Positions 34,735 to 44,690 of a stretch of 64,000 nt of DNA are shown here, piece by piece. Below the pieces are notes generated by a model, which had not been told where the DNA came from, made no database searches, and was given only the letters and a program-made list of their open reading frames with translations. The stretch's first letter is position 1; every line of letters starts with the position of its first letter. The stretch is from G963678445 sp963678445 (GTDB taxonomy: Bacteria; Hydrogenedentota; Hydrogenedentia; Hydrogenedentales; G963678445). A program made the translations under genes and the position numbers. Where the stretch lies: positions 3,906,001-3,970,000 of the forward strand of contig OY782877.1 in the NCBI GenBank assembly GCA_963678445.1. The letters are read 5' to 3'.

Positions 34735-34853
34735 ATAATTCCAAAATTTCTTTTTTATGGGAAAAACAAGAAAAACGAATAGTTTATTAAGTTAAGTGTA
34801 TTTCAGGGATGGAAGGGCCATATTTCTTGCTTGTGGTCGCTAGAGCACGCTAG
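34735..34853 (-). repeat. Dispersed repeat, minus orientation, diverged
   Basis: The minus strand reads CTAGCGTGCTCTAGCGACCAC, AAGAAATATGGCCC, TTCCATCCCTGAAATAC, then a diverged interior and TTTTTTATG near the end. The first bases contain the TAG stop of the gene ending at 34850. Boundaries are approximate. Confidence 0.55.
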
Positions 34854-35308
34854 TCTAAAAAGGGAAGGTAGTATTCTATGGCGAAGGCTTCATCGACGTA
34901 AACGTAACCCGTTACCATGGAGTGGTGGAAATGGAAATAGCGAATTGTCTTTCCTTTTTTTGGGCTTCCTCCATTAACACGAATCTCTGCCCGAATATAG
35001 AGGTGGTCGCCGCCCCCACGGGATTTTAATGAGGGGAAGGAAATGTTTTTCATCGTCGATAAAAGACGTTGGACATCTTGGGAGAGTTGTTTCTCCTTAT
35101 GTTGTGCGATTTTGCTCTGGATATCGGGCAAGATAGCACTTGCATATTCAGCGGCCAATACTTCTCGCAACCGTTCTTCTACTTCTGGTGCGACGCTATT
35201 ATGCGTGATCGCCACTCGCCAGAGGAATAGCAGGATAATTGTCCCGAGGAGGATGAGTACGGGCTTTCCTGTGATCGTGAATTCGATATTTTTGGCATCT
35301 TTTCGCAT
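34850..35308 (-). CDS. Single-pass membrane protein, unknown
   Basis: 152 aa. A charged N-terminus of about 15 residues and one transmembrane helix (about 17-35) lead into a periplasmic, helix-rich domain with a coiled-coil-like part (EERLREVLAAEYA, QDVQRLLSTMKN). The C-terminus has a Gly and aromatic-rich beta part (YFHFHHSMVTGYVYVDEAF). No family is recognised. The ribosome site is weak. A relative of prepilin-like or FHA-free anchors is conceivable but unsupported. Confidence 0.6.
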   Translation of the reverse strand: MRKDAKNIEFTITGKPVLILLGTIILLFLWRVAITHNSVAPEVEERLREVLAAEYASAILPDIQSKIAQHKEKQLSQDVQRLLSTMKNISFPSLKSRGGGDHLYIRAEIRVNGGSPKKGKTIRYFHFHHSMVTGYVYVDEAFAIEYYLPFLD

Positions 35309-35370
35309 CTTCTTTTCTCATAGAGTATGTACCCAATATAGAAAATAGCACGAAATGCCATTGTAAAACG

Positions 35371-35404
35371 CAAAAAAAAACGGGGACGTCAAATGACGTC
35401 CCCG
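35371..35404 (-). terminator. Intrinsic terminator of the GH38 gene
   Basis: CGGGGACGTCA / TGACGTCCCCG with a 2-nt loop, followed on the minus strand by a run of nine T. Confidence 0.93.
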
Positions 35405-35417
35405 AAAAGTGCAATGC

Positions 35418-38213
35418 TTAAAGAGCAAACTCAATGGTCACGATTTTTTTCTTACCGACTTCGAGGGTAATTTCGTTGCCAGAAGGGGTAAGGGTTTCGC
35501 GACGTTCTTCGTTCATGTTGGTCAACCAGGCGCCTGTCATCGGCTTGTAGGTCTTCAGCGCGCCGCTTACGGTTTCATCCGTCGGATTGAAAATACGCAC
35601 CACATAGGTGTCTTCTTTGTCTTCCGCACGTTTGAAAGCCGTCATTTGCAGGTTTTTGCCGGACAGTTCAACGAAGCTCAGCTCTTTGGGTAGGGTGCCC
35701 GGATGGGGACCCGACTGTGCCGGTTGCAATGGCAGATTGTGGTCTTCTGCTTCCGCATAGACGTCACCTTCGGCCCAGTCGCCCATGTGTGGATAGATAG
35801 CGTAGGTCCATTCGTACTTGCCGATGCACTGCGCCAGTTCCATGTCGGGATATGTTTCCCAACGTCCGAAGACGGGAGAATTGCGGTAGGTGAAGGCGCG
35901 CATCAACGTGATGGCGAGCGGACGATCTTCTGTATCCATGGCTTCGTATTCACGCAGTCCCGAATTGTTCAGGATGGAAAATCCTTTCTTGCCATCGGTC
36001 ATGTCGACAAAGCGATGCATCGGGTATTGCGGATTGGTACGACCGAAGTAGGCGTTGCCTTCTTTGACGTGGATGTCGCGCGGGATTACATCGAAAGAGG
36101 CTTCGGAATCGGTACGGTCGCAGTCGAGACGAGTGGGGAAGATCACCCGCAGACGGTGATGTTTGCAGCTGTTCTCGAACGAGGTGGTCACTTCCACGCG
36201 TTTTTGACCAGCACGCAGGGTAAAGCGGCTAGTGATGATCATTTCGCGTGTTTCTTCGGTGCGCGACGTATTATTCAATTCGCCCTCACGGAAGTCCACA
36301 CCCGGTTCATCAACTACGCTCACTGGAATTTGCATGCGGTAATCTACACGGAAGCGCGCCAGCAGGGGACCGGCCTCTTCCACGGCAATGCTGCAGGGGA
36401 AGCCATGCGAAGTGATGGTCTTATTCTGTTCTGGTTCCATGTGAATCCAGGAATGCCCTGTTTCTCCAGTGTCTTCCAGATAATGCAAGCCTGTGTAGGT
36501 GTGTCCGGCTTCCTTGTGGGTCATGTCCAGCGTACCATCGTTGTTAAACTTTACCCGCAGGAATTCATTTTCCATAACATTCGCTTCGGGGACCAGAGTG
36601 CCGGGGACATAATCAAATTTTTCTTCCCGCACAAGATGGTAGGTCTTGTAGCCGAAAGCGGGGATTTCATCCACCTCTATGTGGCAGAGGACGCGGTCTG
36701 CACGCAGTTCAATGGAGATGTCTTGCAGGTTGCGCACCAATACGCCCGCTGGGAACTGTTCTTTCTTCTGCAGGCGACCGACCGTTTTGCCATCCGGCGT
36801 CTGCACGCTGAACGCTTCGTAGTCCATATTCTGCGGCATGTCTACATAGCATGAAACCACACCTTTGCGGGGGAATGGGCAGGAGTTGAAAACGGTTAAT
36901 ACCGCATCTTTTTCGGTCAGATCCGAGTTGTCGATCTGGATCTGGACGGCCTGCATGCCCCGTCGCGTGAGTCCTTCGCTGATGATGTTGATCTGATCGA
37001 AACGAAACAACGAATCTTTTTCCATCTGATCCACGCCTGCGCCGGTAATCGTGTCGTGCGGGTGGTTTTTCAGCAGCAAGCGCCAGCAGCGATCCAAAGC
37101 ACTCTTTTCGTAGCGGCCGCCCGCCATGGAGCCAATGGCGCTCCAGGGTTCAGCGCGACGCTGCAAGTTTACTTCGGCGGCGTTGTTAGCGATTTTCAGA
37201 GCAGGACGCGCACTGATCACATCGCCGAAGAGGTAGGTCCATTTGCCTGTGGAACCGGGATCGCGGCTTTCACCGGTCAGCACCACGGGATCTTTTACCT
37301 CTTTGCGCATGGCTTCCATGTAGGTGCCCAGATCGGAGAATTTAATATCGTGGTCGGGCAACATCTCCTGGCACATCTTCATGATGGCGCTCTCTTTGGG
37401 GTCGGGATTCGAAGTGTCAAAGCCCTGCATGCAGCAAATCTGGCTGGTGCTGAAGTGTTCTGATTCATCCCGCACCAGTTTCTGTAACTGTTCCGGGATA
37501 GGTGCATCGTTCCACACTTTCTTCTGGTCATCGAGCACATAGTAATGGCCACGCGGGTTCTTGTCGTCCGCCAGACGGAACGGCGCGGCGCCACGATCCC
37601 AATCGTAGCGCGCGAAAACATCGTCGGAGCCATAGCGCAGTACGCGGTACACATACGTGTAATAGCTGAATCGGCTCATGCAGCCAAAGCGCATGCCTAA
37701 AAGGCGCGAGCCATCGGGACCTTCCAGGATGTATTCGCTTTTCTCTGTGTTGATGCCGCGGTAAAAAATGATGGTATCAATGTCGAAGCCTTGGTAAATC
37801 TGGGGGATCTGCGAGGTCTGCCCGTAGCTGAAGGGGGTGTAACCGACCTTGGAAACTTTACCCAGCGAGTCGCAAACGCGATGGCCTACAACCAGGTTAC
37901 GCACCAGCGATTCTCCATTGACCAGGTACTCTTCAGGGAGTGAGTACCAGGGGCCAATGATAAAACGGCCGTTTTTCACATGTTTCTCGATGGTTTCCCG
38001 TTTTTCAGGACGTAACTCGAGATAGTCTTCTACGCAGAGCACCTGTGAGTCCATGGTGAACGAATGGAAATCAGGGTCTGTGTCCAGCAAGTGCAACAGT
38101 TCGTCCATGAAATCCAGTAACAATAACCGGGTTTCTTCAAAAGGGTAGCCCCATTCACGATCCCAGTGTGAATTGGAGACTACATGTATTGTTTTTCGTT
38201 CCAGATCGGCCAT
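35418..38213 (-). CDS. GH38 alpha-mannosidase-like protein lacking the canonical nucleophile
   Basis: 931 aa cytoplasmic protein with the GH38 fold. The N-terminal NSHWDREWGYP carries the Zn-binding HxD (His16, Asp18). The middle domain has NHPHDTITG with another metal-site His. The C-terminal beta domains are complete, and length is normal for bacterial class II mannosidases. At the nucleophile site the usual P-D-(S/A)-F-G reads P-F-S-Y-G: position 128 is Phe where Asp acts as nucleophile and fourth Zn ligand. It may use another residue, another substrate, or be inactive. The start has GGGAGG 6 bp upstream. It is monocistronic. Confidence 0.88.
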   Translation of the reverse strand: MADLERKTIHVVSNSHWDREWGYPFEETRLLLLDFMDELLHLLDTDPDFHSFTMDSQVLCVEDYLELRPEKRETIEKHVKNGRFIIGPWYSLPEEYLVNGESLVRNLVVGHRVCDSLGKVSKVGYTPFSYGQTSQIPQIYQGFDIDTIIFYRGINTEKSEYILEGPDGSRLLGMRFGCMSRFSYYTYVYRVLRYGSDDVFARYDWDRGAAPFRLADDKNPRGHYYVLDDQKKVWNDAPIPEQLQKLVRDESEHFSTSQICCMQGFDTSNPDPKESAIMKMCQEMLPDHDIKFSDLGTYMEAMRKEVKDPVVLTGESRDPGSTGKWTYLFGDVISARPALKIANNAAEVNLQRRAEPWSAIGSMAGGRYEKSALDRCWRLLLKNHPHDTITGAGVDQMEKDSLFRFDQINIISEGLTRRGMQAVQIQIDNSDLTEKDAVLTVFNSCPFPRKGVVSCYVDMPQNMDYEAFSVQTPDGKTVGRLQKKEQFPAGVLVRNLQDISIELRADRVLCHIEVDEIPAFGYKTYHLVREEKFDYVPGTLVPEANVMENEFLRVKFNNDGTLDMTHKEAGHTYTGLHYLEDTGETGHSWIHMEPEQNKTITSHGFPCSIAVEEAGPLLARFRVDYRMQIPVSVVDEPGVDFREGELNNTSRTEETREMIITSRFTLRAGQKRVEVTTSFENSCKHHRLRVIFPTRLDCDRTDSEASFDVIPRDIHVKEGNAYFGRTNPQYPMHRFVDMTDGKKGFSILNNSGLREYEAMDTEDRPLAITLMRAFTYRNSPVFGRWETYPDMELAQCIGKYEWTYAIYPHMGDWAEGDVYAEAEDHNLPLQPAQSGPHPGTLPKELSFVELSGKNLQMTAFKRAEDKEDTYVVRIFNPTDETVSGALKTYKPMTGAWLTNMNEERRETLTPSGNEITLEVGKKKIVTIEFAL

Positions 38214-38306
38214 ACGAACCTCCCGCCTTTAAATTCTGAGCAGTTTTTTTCTTCACGTTACATTGCAAGCCCATGCTTAAAGGGTGCAACTGAGTTTTCA
38301 ACAAAA

Positions 38307-38341
38307 CCGAGGCCCTGAAAATAGAACTTACAGGGCCTCGG
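38307..38341 (-). terminator. Intrinsic terminator of the lipoprotein/TPR operon
   Basis: An 11-bp perfect stem CCGAGGCCCTG / CAGGGCCTCGG with a 13-nt loop, followed on the minus strand by TTTTGTT. Confidence 0.85.
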
Positions 38342-38374
38342 CGGAATATCTATTCAGCAAATACGCGCAGCGAA

Positions 38375-39217
38375 CTACTGAACGGCAACCGCATCTTCGG
38401 TAGCTGCTTCTTCTGTCACATTTTCTTCCGCCACCTCTTCGGTAGTCGTTTCTTCGTTTGCGTCTTCTTGCGCTGCTTCTTCAGTAGCGGTTTCGTCAGC
38501 TTCTTCAGCCGTCGCGACTTCTTCTTCCTCTTTTGGGAAGAGGTCGGGATGAGCTTCTGCTAATTTTTCCAGAGCTACTTCCGCACGTTTTGCAACGCGT
38601 GATTCCGGGAATTGTTCAGCTTGCGCTTCATAAGCTTCTTTGGCGGCTTTGAAGTCCCCCTGTTCTTCCAGGATACTTGCTATTTTAAAGTAAGCCCGTT
38701 TTCCGGCGAGGGAATCGCCCCATTTTTCGGTCAGTTCGCGGTATCCTTTCAGGGCAGCGTCCAAATCTCCCCGGTTTTCCGCCAGAAAGGCAAGGGCGTC
38801 CACCGCGTTGGCTACTTGGGGGGAGGTGCTGAAGTCTTCACGAACCCGTTTAAAAGCGGCTTCCGCTTTTTCATATTCCTGTGCAGCAATAGCGGTTTCG
38901 CCGGTCATATAGAGAATTTCAGCGGTCCAACGATTTGAACCAGCGGCCAATTCTTCCAGTTTTTCCAGCTTGACCTTTTCGTCTTCTTCGGTTGCCGCCT
39001 TGGCGTAGGCCGTCATTACGTTACGGTCGCTGAGGGTGCTTTGTACGCGAAAGAGTACGCCGACTACGATGCAAAGTGCAATAAATCCTACTGCGGCGAC
39101 GTAGGTAAGGGGATTTTCTTCGATATGCATTAGCAACCGTTGGAAATCGTTTTTGGGCGTATTATCTTCCTCATGCAGCACTACGTTGCGTTTCGTCGGT
39201 TTTCTTTTTATCGCCAT
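38375..39217 (-). CDS. Membrane-anchored TPR protein with acidic tail
   Basis: 280 aa from ATG 39217. A basic cytoplasmic start (MAIKRKPTKRN) and one transmembrane helix (about 38-58) are followed by TPR-like repeats (A-x-EYEKAEAAFKRVRED, LDAALKGYRELTEKWGD, FKAAKEAYEAQAEQFPES). A low-complexity Glu/Ala tail of about 70 residues closes the protein. The arrangement resembles YfgM-like ancillary TPR proteins of the inner membrane, but assignment is tentative. It is the last gene of a three-gene operon with two lipoproteins. Confidence 0.75.
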   Translation of the reverse strand: MAIKRKPTKRNVVLHEEDNTPKNDFQRLLMHIEENPLTYVAAVGFIALCIVVGVLFRVQSTLSDRNVMTAYAKAATEEDEKVKLEKLEELAAGSNRWTAEILYMTGETAIAAQEYEKAEAAFKRVREDFSTSPQVANAVDALAFLAENRGDLDAALKGYRELTEKWGDSLAGKRAYFKIASILEEQGDFKAAKEAYEAQAEQFPESRVAKRAEVALEKLAEAHPDLFPKEEEEVATAEEADETATEEAAQEDANEETTTEEVAEENVTEEAATEDAVAVQ

Positions 39218-39308
39218 GCTTTTTTGTTTACTCCACTCCGTGGGGTAGGGACACCCCTCTTTCACTTACGATTATTTTTAGGAATCGGTGTTGAATGTTG
39301 GTTTCGTG

Positions 39309-39782
39309 TTATCGGATTACACCCCATTCCACGATTTTCCATTCTCCACTGACACGTTCTAAGTACACTGCTACCTGACCTTGCAAATCAATGGTAGGCG
39401 TTGTGCTGCGGTTTGCAGGCTCGGCTATTGTGCCAAAGGTTTCAATAGCGCGCGCCCGGTCACCTTGCACCAGGATTTTGGGACGTGTGCGGGTTATCCG
39501 AATGGTCCGGTAGGAACGCATAACCTCGGTCAGGTATTTTCGAATCGCTTCATAGTCGCGTCCTTCCACGTCCAGATAGCTTTCGGATACATGCGCAAGC
39601 ACTTTGTACACGCGTTTGCTTTGCATGCCATTATAGACATCTTGCAAAAGCGCGGCTATTTGTTCTTCATCGCTCAGCTTTTCCGTACTCAACCCAGGTA
39701 ATTCTACGGGAAGATTCTGAGCGCACCCTACGCACAGCAGGGGAGCGCATAGTATCAGAAAGATGCCGAGCGTTTTTTTCAT
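39309..39782 (-). CDS. Small lipoprotein with NTF2/SnoaL-like domain
   Basis: 157 aa. Signal peptide with lipobox CVGC (Cys20). The mature part (DEEQIAALLQDVYNGM, VSESYLDVEGRDYEAIRKYL, VYLERVSGEWKIVEWGV) has the helix-helix-strand order and terminal W-K-I-x-x-W strand of nuclear-transport-factor-2-like domains. These often bind small hydrophobic ligands or act as partner domains. The ATG overlaps the stop of the upstream lipoprotein gene (ATGA). Confidence 0.72.
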   Translation of the reverse strand: MKKTLGIFLILCAPLLCVGCAQNLPVELPGLSTEKLSDEEQIAALLQDVYNGMQSKRVYKVLAHVSESYLDVEGRDYEAIRKYLTEVMRSYRTIRITRTRPKILVQGDRARAIETFGTIAEPANRSTTPTIDLQGQVAVYLERVSGEWKIVEWGVIR

Positions 39783-40273
39783 GAGCCTTTTCCCGTTGAA
39801 TCCGTTGGTGTGAGGTTCAGAATGAGAAGCTGCGAGCGTCCTACACCTTGCGGTTGTATAATTACTTCCAGGCGTTTACCCGGCTTGGAGAAGACCAAGC
39901 GTGCGCCATTGGCTTGCAATACGTTGTCCAATGTCCAGTCAGCAGCGGGGCATTCATGGATATAGAATTGCGCCAGCTCGTTGACGGAAGATTTGGAGGT
40001 GTAGACCATGCGTCCGATCTGCAGCGTCTTGGATTCATAGACATAGGTGCGATCCAGATCTTCACGGGCATCTACAGGCAGCGGAATATCATCAAAGCGT
40101 TGTTCGGTCGACAGGGGTAAGCCCGTTTCTGGTACAACAGGCGCCTCGATCCCTTCTCCTTGCGCAGACAAGTCGGGTAGTGCGTTTGGATCGGAAACGT
40201 TCCCAAAAGGATTGGTTTGGCATGCCGCCAATCCTACACAAACAAGCCCTGTCAGCAAAAGCTTGCGAATCAT
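39779..40273 (-). CDS. Small lipoprotein, unknown
   Basis: 164 aa from ATG 40273 (AGGA 8 bp upstream; the frame to 40354 adds a hydrophilic stretch without a site). Lipobox LAAC (about Cys18). A Pro-rich linker, then a beta-rich domain (DRTYVYESKTLQIGRMVYTS, VNELAQFYIHECPA, RLEVIIQP) matching the general form of DUF4810/DUF-type outer-membrane lipoproteins of no known function. First gene of the operon with the NTF2-like lipoprotein and the TPR protein. Confidence 0.7.
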   Translation of the reverse strand: MIRKLLLTGLVCVGLAACQTNPFGNVSDPNALPDLSAQGEGIEAPVVPETGLPLSTEQRFDDIPLPVDAREDLDRTYVYESKTLQIGRMVYTSKSSVNELAQFYIHECPAADWTLDNVLQANGARLVFSKPGKRLEVIIQPQGVGRSQLLILNLTPTDSTGKGS

Positions 40274-40662
40274 ATCTTTATATTCCTTATCGACGCAGTA
40301 CGTCATTTCGTTCTCGTTCTTCCGAGAAGCGTTATCCTGCAAAGAAACTAACAAAAATAGCGAAATTTTTCCACAGCCATAAAACGTAGAGCCCCATCTT
40401 CAGGGCGTGTCTTTTGAGCACGCGCAAGTTTATAGACGCACGGGGTTCCCCATATCGCTTGTCAGAATCATAGCATAGAAAATTATGGGGAGGCCAGTCA
40501 ACTGTAATCGTATGTAAATTTCCAAAAGTAGTCCAGCTACCACAAGGTGGCAGGGGAATATTGAAGAGATTATGCCTCTTGCCGTCGTTGAGCACAGTAG
40601 AAATTTTCGGTTTTTTCCTTTTTTGTGCATCGCGAGGTTTTGTCTGCGGACTTTTTTTGGAT
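40274..40662. other. Intergenic region, no gene seen
   Basis: It contains a diverged dispersed repeat (listed separately) and the promoter region of the lipoprotein operon. No supported gene. Confidence 0.4.
40523..40620 (+). repeat. Dispersed repeat, plus orientation, diverged
   Basis: AAAAGTAGTCCAGCTACCAC, GGTGGCAGGGGAATATTG, GATTATGCCTCTTGCCG, TCGTTGAGCACAGTAG, AAATTTTCGGTTTTTT. The first stem is kept through compensating changes (GTAG/CTAC instead of GCGG/CCGC). Confidence 0.6.
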
Positions 40663-43600
40663 TTATGCTGTCAGGGCAGTCTGCACGGCTTTATTCAGTT
40701 CAGCGCGTTGGAAGGGTTTTTGTATGAATCCGCAAAGACCATCTTGCCGTAAAGGGTCCAGGTCTTCATGGCGTGCAAAGCCGGAGGAGAGCAGTACTCG
40801 CACATCGCTTTGTAGTTCACGCAGGGCGTAGAAACAGTCGCGCCCGTTCATTTCCGGCATGGTCATGTCCAGAATCACCAGGTCGAAGGGCTCTTGCGCA
40901 GCCTTGAATAACTCAAGCGCTTGAAGTCCATTTTCGGCCAGGACGACATTGTAGCCGAGTTTGCTCAATACCCTGCCTGCAATTTGGCGTAGCGCGGGTT
41001 CATCGTCTACAACGAGAATATGTCCCTTCCCTTCCACAGGTTCATATTGTGGGATGTTTTCCTCTACGACGCTTTCATCCGTTGTGGGCAAGAGGATGCG
41101 GAAGCAGCTTCCGTTCTCGACTTCACTGTAAACAGTGATGGCTCCTCCGTGTTGTTTAATTGTGCCGAAAACGGCTGAAAGGCCAAGTCCAGTGCCTTTA
41201 CCTTGTTCTTTCGTGGTGAAAAAAGGCTCAAATATATGGGTGAGGTTTTCTGTGGAAATGCCACAGCCGGTGTCTCGTATTTCGAGCTCGGCATAGTGTC
41301 CCGGGGGAATAACGAATCCCATTATTTTGCATGAGATTTCGTCAAGGAGGGCGCGTCGGGTGCTTACATAGAGATCGCCGCCATTGGGCATGGCGTGGGT
41401 GGCATTGATAAGGATGTTGAGCACTGCATTCTGAAGCATGGTTTGATCGCCTTTTATTTCAATCGATTCCTGAGAGAGGGATACATTGAGGTGAATGCGC
41501 GGGTCAATAGTATGTTTCAGCAAATCTAATGCACTGCGGATGGGTTGGTGTATGTCGATCGTACAGAATTTAAAGGCCTCATTTCTGGAGAAGAGCAAAA
41601 GTTTGCGGGTTAATTCGGAAGCACGTGTTGAAGCTTCTAATATGCGTTCAACAAATCTTTTTTCTTCGCTACCCTCTTCGAACGAATCGCTCAGGAACTC
41701 AGCATATCCAATGATAGCGCTCAGCATGTTATTAAAATCGTGCGCTACTCCACCGGCCAATTGTCCGACTGCTTTCATTTTATGCGATTGGCGTAACTGT
41801 TCTTCCAGCATATATTCCTGTGTGACATCGTGAAAGACCAGGACAATGCCGAGTAGATCACCTTCATCGGTTTTGATGGGAGAGGCAGAATCCGCAATGC
41901 GGTATTCCACCCCATTTCGAGCAATCAGGATGGTGTCGCTTGGAATAGTAACGATATCTCCCGCTTTCAATACTCGCGGAGCTGGATCTTCAATTGGTTC
42001 CCTGGTGTCGGCGTTGATGATGTTGAGCACATTGAGCAGTTGTTTCCCTTTTGCCTCAGCAGCCGACCAACCGGTGAGTTTTTCCGCGATCGGGTTCATG
42101 CGTGTGATGCGTCCGTCTGTATCCGTTGCTATGACGGCATCCCCGATAGAGTCTAGGGTGGTTTGTAGATTGGTTTTTTCTTGTTTCAGCGCTTCTTGCG
42201 CCAACTGTTGTTCCGTCGTGTCGATCATGGCGAAAATGAGATGCTCTTCCTCTGAAAATGTGATAATACGTGCGGAGTAGTGGCCCAGTCGTTCGACGCC
42301 ATCTTTGCGTCTGAAGCGTAGCGGACATAGCGACACTTCGCCGGTGCTTTTCAAGGCGTCAACCATTTTTGCACGCGCCGATGGGTTTACCCAGAATTTC
42401 ATGTCGGCGGAAGTTAGCGAAATAAGTTCTTCCCGTTTCCAGCCCGTGGCGTCTTCAAAGCCTTTGTTGACATCGATCATAAGCCCATCGTTTAAACGGG
42501 TAATAGCAATGGCGGAAGGAGCCGATTCATAGACTTTAGAAAATTTTTCTTCTGATGCTCGGAGTTTCTCTTCGGCCTCTTTGCGCGCCGTAATTTCCAC
42601 GCTTGCTGTCAAGATGGCCTTTTCTCCCTCCCATTCAATCACCCGATTAGCGAGTATAGTGGAGATGCGTCTTTCTCCTTTGAAAAAGTCCATCTCATAT
42701 AGTGGGAGTATCCCAGTTCGGCGGGTTCTTTCTGTGATGTCGTCGGTTTCGTCATTGTGAATCAAAAGGCCCAATTCTTTTGGGGTTCGGCCGAGCACTT
42801 CTTCTTTCGTCATTTCCACAATTTCGCAGTAACGTTGGTTGACCTTAACGTACCGACCTTCGAAATTTTGGATGGCGCATGGAAAGGGGGCCATTTCGAA
42901 GAGGGTGGCAAATTGTTTGCGACTGGCTTCCAGTTCCGTTTCCATTCGTTTGCGTTTATCAATATCTACGAAGAAAGCGATAAGTCGATCACCTATTACA
43001 GAGCCTCCGACCAGAAAAGTTTTTATGCTTCCGTCTTTACAGCGGATATGGTATTCGCGGGTTTGAATGTGCTGCCTGTTATTTTTAACGGCGGAAACAA
43101 AATCCTGTTCCCACATTAAACGACATTCCCTGCGATATTCTGGATCGGGGTAGGCAATCTGAAACCAGCTATCCAGATCGGGAATGTCCGCCAGCGTGTA
43201 GCCTAGTTCGCGTCCTATACCTTCATTAATGTTAAAATCATTGCCTTTTAGGGTGAAATCAACCATGGCAACAGGAGCGTGGTAAAACAATTCGCGGTAA
43301 CGGGCCGCGTTTATTTCGACATCCTTTTGAGCTTCTTTTAGCCGTTGTATTTGTTCATTCAGGCGGGATTTGAGTAGAAAACTGATAATGCACAGGCCAA
43401 GAATGAGCAGCACAATGAATGTGCCAATTACGATCAAAAGCTGGAGGGTTTGAGGCGTGAGGCCACGTTTTGGGCGCAGTGCTATCCAGCGATGTAGAAT
43501 CGTATCGAGTTCATGACTACTAATACTATCGAGCGCTTTTTGAATGGCGCTGTATAGTTCAGGGTATTTATAGCTAACGGCTATACGGAATGGGAACGTG

Positions 43601-44412
43601 TAATCTGTTTCTCCACAGATCTGCAAATTGGTAATGCCATTCTTGCTGATATAATAGGAGGAAACAGCGATGTTTTCGAGGAATGCGTCTGCTCGACCAA
43701 AAGCAACTTGTCGTAATCCTTCTTCTATATTGTCCACGGTAACGATTTTGAAACGTTCCTCAGCTCTTTCGCGGATGTATTCTTCCATGGCGTGACCGTT
43801 TATTATGGCAACACGGTGATTCTTCAAGTCATCAAGCGAAAGATTTTGCCCCAAGGAAGGCGTGCCAATGATGACTACCGGGATCTGCGCATAGGGCGAA
43901 GTAAAGAAGGCATACTTTTTACGCGTCTCTGTTTCGACAATTGTCGGAGCAATCGCACAGGTTCCGGCTTCTAGTGCTTTTAAATACACCTTTCTGTTTT
44001 CGTAGTTTTGTTTGGGGAACGTTACCCCTAATCGCTGTTCCACTAACCCAATTACATCAGCGCCGACCCCTGTAAACGTACCATTCTCATTCATGAATTC
44101 AATGGGCGGGAAGTCCGGGTTGTACCACAATTCCATACGCGAAGCATTGTCGTGCAGCCAGGCTTTTTCTTCCTCGGTCAGCGTATGCAACACAACGCTT
44201 TTATTTGAGGGGGAAGCCTGACCTTGAGATGCGGGGTCGGTTGAATCGTGGGCAACGGCGCGTGTTGACAGGAAAAATGCCTGCAAAAGTATCAAAAGAC
44301 ACCCTATCTCGACCCAATAGGTTGCGTAACCCCGAAGTGGGTAGGCTTTAAAGATGCTATGGAGCCAGGTATGTGTCACTGAAGGGAGATTGAATGACAC
44401 GAATCTGGGCAT
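40663..44412 (-). CDS. Hybrid sensor histidine kinase with solute-binding sensor, four PAS domains and receiver
   Basis: 1249 aa from ATG 44412 (GGAGGT 7 bp upstream). N-terminal membrane helix or signal (about 35-55). A periplasmic SBP_bac_3 domain (about 75-310) contains WYNPDFPPIEFMNENG and GVGADV. A membrane helix (about 325-350) is followed by four PAS domains to about residue 865. HisKA has AGGVAHDFNNML with His891; HATPase has NILINATHAM, DTGCGIS and GKGTGLGLS. The C-terminal receiver has LVVDDEP and LVILDMTMPEMNG with Asp1182. It is likely to sense an amino-acid-like solute in the periplasm. No separate response regulator or transporter lies beside it. Confidence 0.93.
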   Translation of the reverse strand: MPRFVSFNLPSVTHTWLHSIFKAYPLRGYATYWVEIGCLLILLQAFFLSTRAVAHDSTDPASQGQASPSNKSVVLHTLTEEEKAWLHDNASRMELWYNPDFPPIEFMNENGTFTGVGADVIGLVEQRLGVTFPKQNYENRKVYLKALEAGTCAIAPTIVETETRKKYAFFTSPYAQIPVVIIGTPSLGQNLSLDDLKNHRVAIINGHAMEEYIRERAEERFKIVTVDNIEEGLRQVAFGRADAFLENIAVSSYYISKNGITNLQICGETDYTFPFRIAVSYKYPELYSAIQKALDSISSHELDTILHRWIALRPKRGLTPQTLQLLIVIGTFIVLLILGLCIISFLLKSRLNEQIQRLKEAQKDVEINAARYRELFYHAPVAMVDFTLKGNDFNINEGIGRELGYTLADIPDLDSWFQIAYPDPEYRRECRLMWEQDFVSAVKNNRQHIQTREYHIRCKDGSIKTFLVGGSVIGDRLIAFFVDIDKRKRMETELEASRKQFATLFEMAPFPCAIQNFEGRYVKVNQRYCEIVEMTKEEVLGRTPKELGLLIHNDETDDITERTRRTGILPLYEMDFFKGERRISTILANRVIEWEGEKAILTASVEITARKEAEEKLRASEEKFSKVYESAPSAIAITRLNDGLMIDVNKGFEDATGWKREELISLTSADMKFWVNPSARAKMVDALKSTGEVSLCPLRFRRKDGVERLGHYSARIITFSEEEHLIFAMIDTTEQQLAQEALKQEKTNLQTTLDSIGDAVIATDTDGRITRMNPIAEKLTGWSAAEAKGKQLLNVLNIINADTREPIEDPAPRVLKAGDIVTIPSDTILIARNGVEYRIADSASPIKTDEGDLLGIVLVFHDVTQEYMLEEQLRQSHKMKAVGQLAGGVAHDFNNMLSAIIGYAEFLSDSFEEGSEEKRFVERILEASTRASELTRKLLLFSRNEAFKFCTIDIHQPIRSALDLLKHTIDPRIHLNVSLSQESIEIKGDQTMLQNAVLNILINATHAMPNGGDLYVSTRRALLDEISCKIMGFVIPPGHYAELEIRDTGCGISTENLTHIFEPFFTTKEQGKGTGLGLSAVFGTIKQHGGAITVYSEVENGSCFRILLPTTDESVVEENIPQYEPVEGKGHILVVDDEPALRQIAGRVLSKLGYNVVLAENGLQALELFKAAQEPFDLVILDMTMPEMNGRDCFYALRELQSDVRVLLSSGFARHEDLDPLRQDGLCGFIQKPFQRAELNKAVQTALTA

Positions 44413-44690
44413 AAGGTCTACCTCCAACAGTTCCTCTGCGTGTGTGCTATGCCGTTTTCAACGGCTTAGCAATACAACGGCCTCACCATACATAATCATA
44501 CCATCAGTGTGTGTTTTTTTGTAAATGCCTGACGATAGGGTAAAAGTTGTTAATTTGTGTTGCTATGGGGGTATCATTTTTTTGATGCAGTGCGCACATT
44601 GGGGTCGTAAAGAAACACAACCCAGGACGCTTGTGAGAGAATGGTACGGCGTATTCAAACATGGGATGAAAAACCATAATTTTAGTGACG

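Noticed and set aside
35703..36854. 383-codon plus-strand frame
   Set aside because: Antisense of the GH38 gene; no domain recognised.
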